64,000 nt of DNA, from NCBI GenBank assembly GCA_036308645.1, contig JAXJVH010000052.1, forward strand, positions 1 through 64,000. Direction: 5' to 3'. Below, piece by piece: positions 62,028-64,000 of this stretch. The first letter of the stretch is position 1. Each line of letters starts with the position of its first letter. A program made the translations under genes and the position numbers. Below the pieces are notes generated by a model. That model did no database searches, was not told the origin of the DNA, and saw only the letters and a list, made by a program, of their open reading frames with translations. Source of the stretch: RUG11462 sp036308645 (GTDB lineage Bacteria; Bacillota; Clostridia; Oscillospirales; Acutalibacteraceae).

Positions 62028-62666
62028 TTAGAAAATCAGTTGATTTTTTAATTCTTTTAGAGCAATTTTCTCTTTTCTTGATACCTGAACCTGCGTAAGT
62101 CCGAGTGCTTTGGCGGTATCGCTTTGCGTTTTATCTTGAAAAAAGCGTAAATTTATAAGCGCTTTATCCTGCGGTTCTAATTTTTCAAGCGCTTGAAAAA
62201 TCGCTATTTTATTAAGCGTTTTTTCTTCGGTGCTGACCGACGGCTGATTGTAAAAATCGTCGCTGTCAAGCGATTTTACCGCAACCGAGGCGCTAACGGC
62301 TTCGGTGATTTCTTCCGCAGAAACTTTTAAATTTTTCGCAATTTCCGCTACAGTCGGCTCTCTGCCGAGTTTTGATTTTAAAATGTCGCTTTCACGCTTT
62401 ACTTTCAATGATAATTCTTTTAATGACCGTGAAATTTTAACGGGATTGTTTTCTCTGAAAAGTTGTTTTATTTCACCCAAAATCACAGGCACCGCATAAG
62501 TAGAAAATTTAAAGCCTTTGCTTTCGTCAAAACGCTTTGCCGCCTTTACAAGTCCGATACACCCTGCGGAATAAAGGTCGTCGTATTCTATACCCTTATC
62601 GCACATTTTGTGACAACAGGCGTGAACCAACCGCAGATTTTCTTTTACCAAATCTTCATAATTCAT
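62028..62666 (-). CDS. sigF: Sporulation sigma factor F
   Basis: 212 residues, the sigma-F/G type of sigma-70 factor. Region 2 has NLRLVHACCHKM and YDDLYSAGCIGLVKAAKRFD, then FKFSTYAVPVILGEIKQLFR. Region 3 has GREPTVAEIAKNLKV and region 4 ends ALGLTQVQVSRKEKIALKEL. As third gene of spoIIA, overlapping spoIIAB by ATGA, it is sigma-F rather than sigma-G. It drives the first forespore genes once SpoIIAB releases it. Confidence 0.95.
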   Translation of the reverse strand: MNYEDLVKENLRLVHACCHKMCDKGIEYDDLYSAGCIGLVKAAKRFDESKGFKFSTYAVPVILGEIKQLFRENNPVKISRSLKELSLKVKRESDILKSKLGREPTVAEIAKNLKVSAEEITEAVSASVAVKSLDSDDFYNQPSVSTEEKTLNKIAIFQALEKLEPQDKALINLRFFQDKTQSDTAKALGLTQVQVSRKEKIALKELKNQLIF

Positions 62667-63091
62667 CGTGAATTTATTTTTTTGTAAAATGTAACGGTTG
62701 TGCCTTTGCCGACGGTTGAGGTTACTCGGATTTTATCGGTAAACGATTGCATTACCGCAAATCCCAGTCCTGCCCTTTCGGAGCCGCCTGTTGTAAAAAG
62801 CGGTTCCATAGCCTTTTCAATATCGGGAATACCGCAGCCTTTATCACGGATTTTTATTTGCACACGTCCGTCCGATAAAATTTTTGCCGAGATAAAAATA
62901 TCGCCCGTTTCATCTTTGTATGCGTGAACAATGCAGTTTGTTACCGCTTCGGAAACAGCGGTTTTTATATCCGAAATTTCTTCTATCAAAGGGTCTAACT
63001 GCGCTACAAAAGCGCCTACCGCAACACGTGCAAAACTTTCGTTTGCGCTTTTAGCGGGCAGTTGTAATTTAAAACTGTTTACTACCTTCAT
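62663..63091 (-). CDS. spoIIAB: Anti-sigma F factor SpoIIAB
   Basis: 142 residues. GHKL-type ATPase kinase: EISDIKTAVSEAVTNCIVHA is the N box, IRDKGCGIPDIEKA the G1 box, and ERAGLGFAVMQSFTD the G2 box. It binds and inhibits sigma-F, and phosphorylates SpoIIAA. It overlaps both neighbours by ATGA. Confidence 0.97.
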   Translation of the reverse strand: MKVVNSFKLQLPAKSANESFARVAVGAFVAQLDPLIEEISDIKTAVSEAVTNCIVHAYKDETGDIFISAKILSDGRVQIKIRDKGCGIPDIEKAMEPLFTTGGSERAGLGFAVMQSFTDKIRVTSTVGKGTTVTFYKKINSR

Positions 63092-63408
63092 ATTGTTTCT
63101 GTCCTTTCTATTTTTGCCAGCCTGTCCATTCCGGCGAGTTTCAAAACTCTTAATGTATTGGGCGAGGGATTCTTTATTTTGACCTCGCCACCGATATCTT
63201 TCATTAGTTTGTATCTGCCCATTATCAGTCCTATTCCCGAACTGTCCATAAAAGTTACGTCCGAAAAATCAATTATTAAAACTTTCGGCGTGGAATTTTC
63301 AATTTCAAAATCAATTTTTTCACGTATTCCTTTTGCGGTATGATGGTCGATTTCGCCGTCGAGCCGAGCAGTCAGCGAATCGGCGGTTAGCGTGATTTCA
63401 CATTCCAT
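63088..63408 (-). CDS. spoIIAA: Anti-anti-sigma F factor SpoIIAA
   Basis: 106 residues from the ATG at 63408, chosen because AAGGAGG lies upstream; a longer frame to 63450 has no support. It is a STAS domain with the phosphorylated-Ser motif MDSSGIGLIMGRY (Ser56/Ser57). The unphosphorylated form binds SpoIIAB and frees sigma-F. It is first in the spoIIA operon. Its promoter region is only 69 bp and includes a terminator hairpin. Confidence 0.96.
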   Translation of the reverse strand: MECEITLTADSLTARLDGEIDHHTAKGIREKIDFEIENSTPKVLIIDFSDVTFMDSSGIGLIMGRYKLMKDIGGEVKIKNPSPNTLRVLKLAGMDRLAKIERTETI

Positions 63409-63433
63409 TATGTATATCCTCCTTATAAAAATT

Positions 63434-63465
63434 AAAAAAGCCTGTATCAAAAATGATACAGACTT
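63434..63465 (-). terminator. Terminator between folC and spoIIAA
   Basis: On the minus strand CTGTATCA pairs with TGATACAG, followed by GCTTTTTTAATTTTT. It ends folC only 28 bp before the spoIIAA start, so it may overlap the spoIIA promoter. Confidence 0.75.
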
Positions 63466-63473
63466 TTATGTGC

Positions 63474-63490
63474 TTTTTTAGTCGAAAAAA
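63474..63490 (-). promoter_or_regulatory. Putative Spo0A-type box upstream of spoIIAA
   Basis: On the minus strand TTTTTTCGACTAAAAAA, identical over 17 bp to the motif upstream of spoIIE (52413-52429). It overlaps the folC stop codon, so part of it is coding. Confidence 0.45.
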
Positions 63491-64000
63491 GTATTCTGTT
63501 TTAATATTTTAAGCGCTTCGCCGCTTAAATAAAGCGAACCGCAAACGCAAAAATCTTTGTTCTCTTGCTTTGCCGTTTTAATTGCGGGTTCTACGCTTTC
63601 AAAAGGCGTTACGTCATCGCAATATTGTTTTACCTTTTGTGCAAGTTCACAAGCGGAAATCGAACGGGGATTATTTACGGTAACGGTATAAATTTTTGAA
63701 AACAACGGCGCAATTTGTGAAACCACCGAATCAATATCTTTGTCTTTCATCATACCGAGAATAGCGGTCGGCTTGTCAAAATAAGTTTCAACATATTTTT
63801 TAAGTGCTTTTACTCCGTCGGGATTATGTGCGCCGTCAACCAGAATTTTAGGATTTTTTGAAATAAGCTGGAGCCTTGCGGGAAAGTATGCGTTTTCAAT
63901 TCCGTTTTTAATATTTTCATCGGTAACTGTAAAACCGCTTTTTTTAATTGCGGTAATGGCGGTAAGAGCATTATATTTTTGAATATTGCCCGATAGGGGC
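63478..64000 (-). CDS. folC: Folylpolyglutamate/dihydrofolate synthase, C-terminal part
   Basis: The frame is open to the right edge; about 173 codons are visible. Motifs: LSGNIQKYNALTAITAI, where the usual block is GxHNxxNxxxA, then ARLQLISKNPKILVDGAHNP, DGVKALKKYV, TAILGMMKDKD and VCGSLYLSGEAL. FolC adds glutamates to folates. Its start lies outside the window. Confidence 0.88.
   Translation of the reverse strand, partial: PLSGNIQKYNALTAITAIKKSGFTVTDENIKNGIENAYFPARLQLISKNPKILVDGAHNPDGVKALKKYVETYFDKPTAILGMMKDKDIDSVVSQIAPLFSKIYTVTVNNPRSISACELAQKVKQYCDDVTPFESVEPAIKTAKQENKDFCVCGSLYLSGEALKILKQNTFFD

Overview
The window comes from a low-GC, anaerobic, spore-forming Firmicute. The best fit is a plant-fibre-degrading member of the Clostridia, Ruminococcus-like (Oscillospiraceae). 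This rests on AT-rich intergenic DNA with strong AGGAGG ribosome-binding sites, a complete clostridial-type S10-spc-alpha ribosomal operon, sporulation genes (spoVAE, spoIIE, spoIIAA-spoIIAB-sigF, a sigma-H-like gene), [FeFe]-hydrogenases, an AdhE-type ethanol pathway and secreted glycoside hydrolases (GH16, GH5). The species is inference.

Layout. 1-5295 (-): the first 1765 codons of a very large secreted enzyme (GH16 plus a CE2-like esterase plus tandem carbohydrate-binding-like modules), truncated by the left edge, divergent from an AraC regulator. 5.4-9.0 kb: AraC regulator, PAP2 phosphatase, tRNA-Ala, an unrecognised gene with an odd start region, and spoVAE. 9.2-12.4 kb: purB-guaA. 12.4-13.5 kb: an accessory patch just downstream of guaA (lipocalin-like protein, remnant of an XRE regulator). 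13.5-16.8 kb: dCMP deaminase, rsmA, a membrane protein, rsmE. 16.8-18.9 kb: GH5 lipoprotein, tRNA-His, flavin reductase-rubredoxin fusion. 19.0-20.2 kb: rplJ-rplL with an L10 leader and attenuator. 20.3-23.5 kb: asnB and an Fn3 lipoprotein. 23.6-39.2 kb: 31 genes from rpsJ to rplQ on the minus strand behind a leader of about 310 nt. 39.3-39.7 kb: a Phd antitoxin with a truncated Doc toxin.

39.9-48.4 kb is the most interesting region. One co-directional block encodes AdhE, an APH-fold kinase-like protein, two thioredoxin-like [2Fe-2S] proteins, a PAS-containing sensory [FeFe]-hydrogenase (HydS-like, group C), a PP2C/SpoIIE-type phosphatase and a group-B-like [FeFe]-hydrogenase. A near-consensus Rex operator overlaps the adhE -10 box. 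Read together, this looks like a redox/H2-sensing cassette that pairs H2 metabolism and ethanol formation with a kinase-like/phosphatase pair.

48.6-64.0 kb: M23 peptidase, luxS, an SDR, stand-alone pduL with a small AraC protein, spoIIE (promoter with a 21-bp spacer), a foldback repeat, a 1436-aa glycerophosphotransferase-HAD-glycerophosphotransferase protein, zinc-ribbon proteins, a sigma-H-like factor, the spoIIA operon and the 3' end of folC. A 17-bp motif is identical upstream of spoIIE and of spoIIAA in the same orientation, and may be a Spo0A-type site. All family assignments come from reading the sequence; no database search was run.
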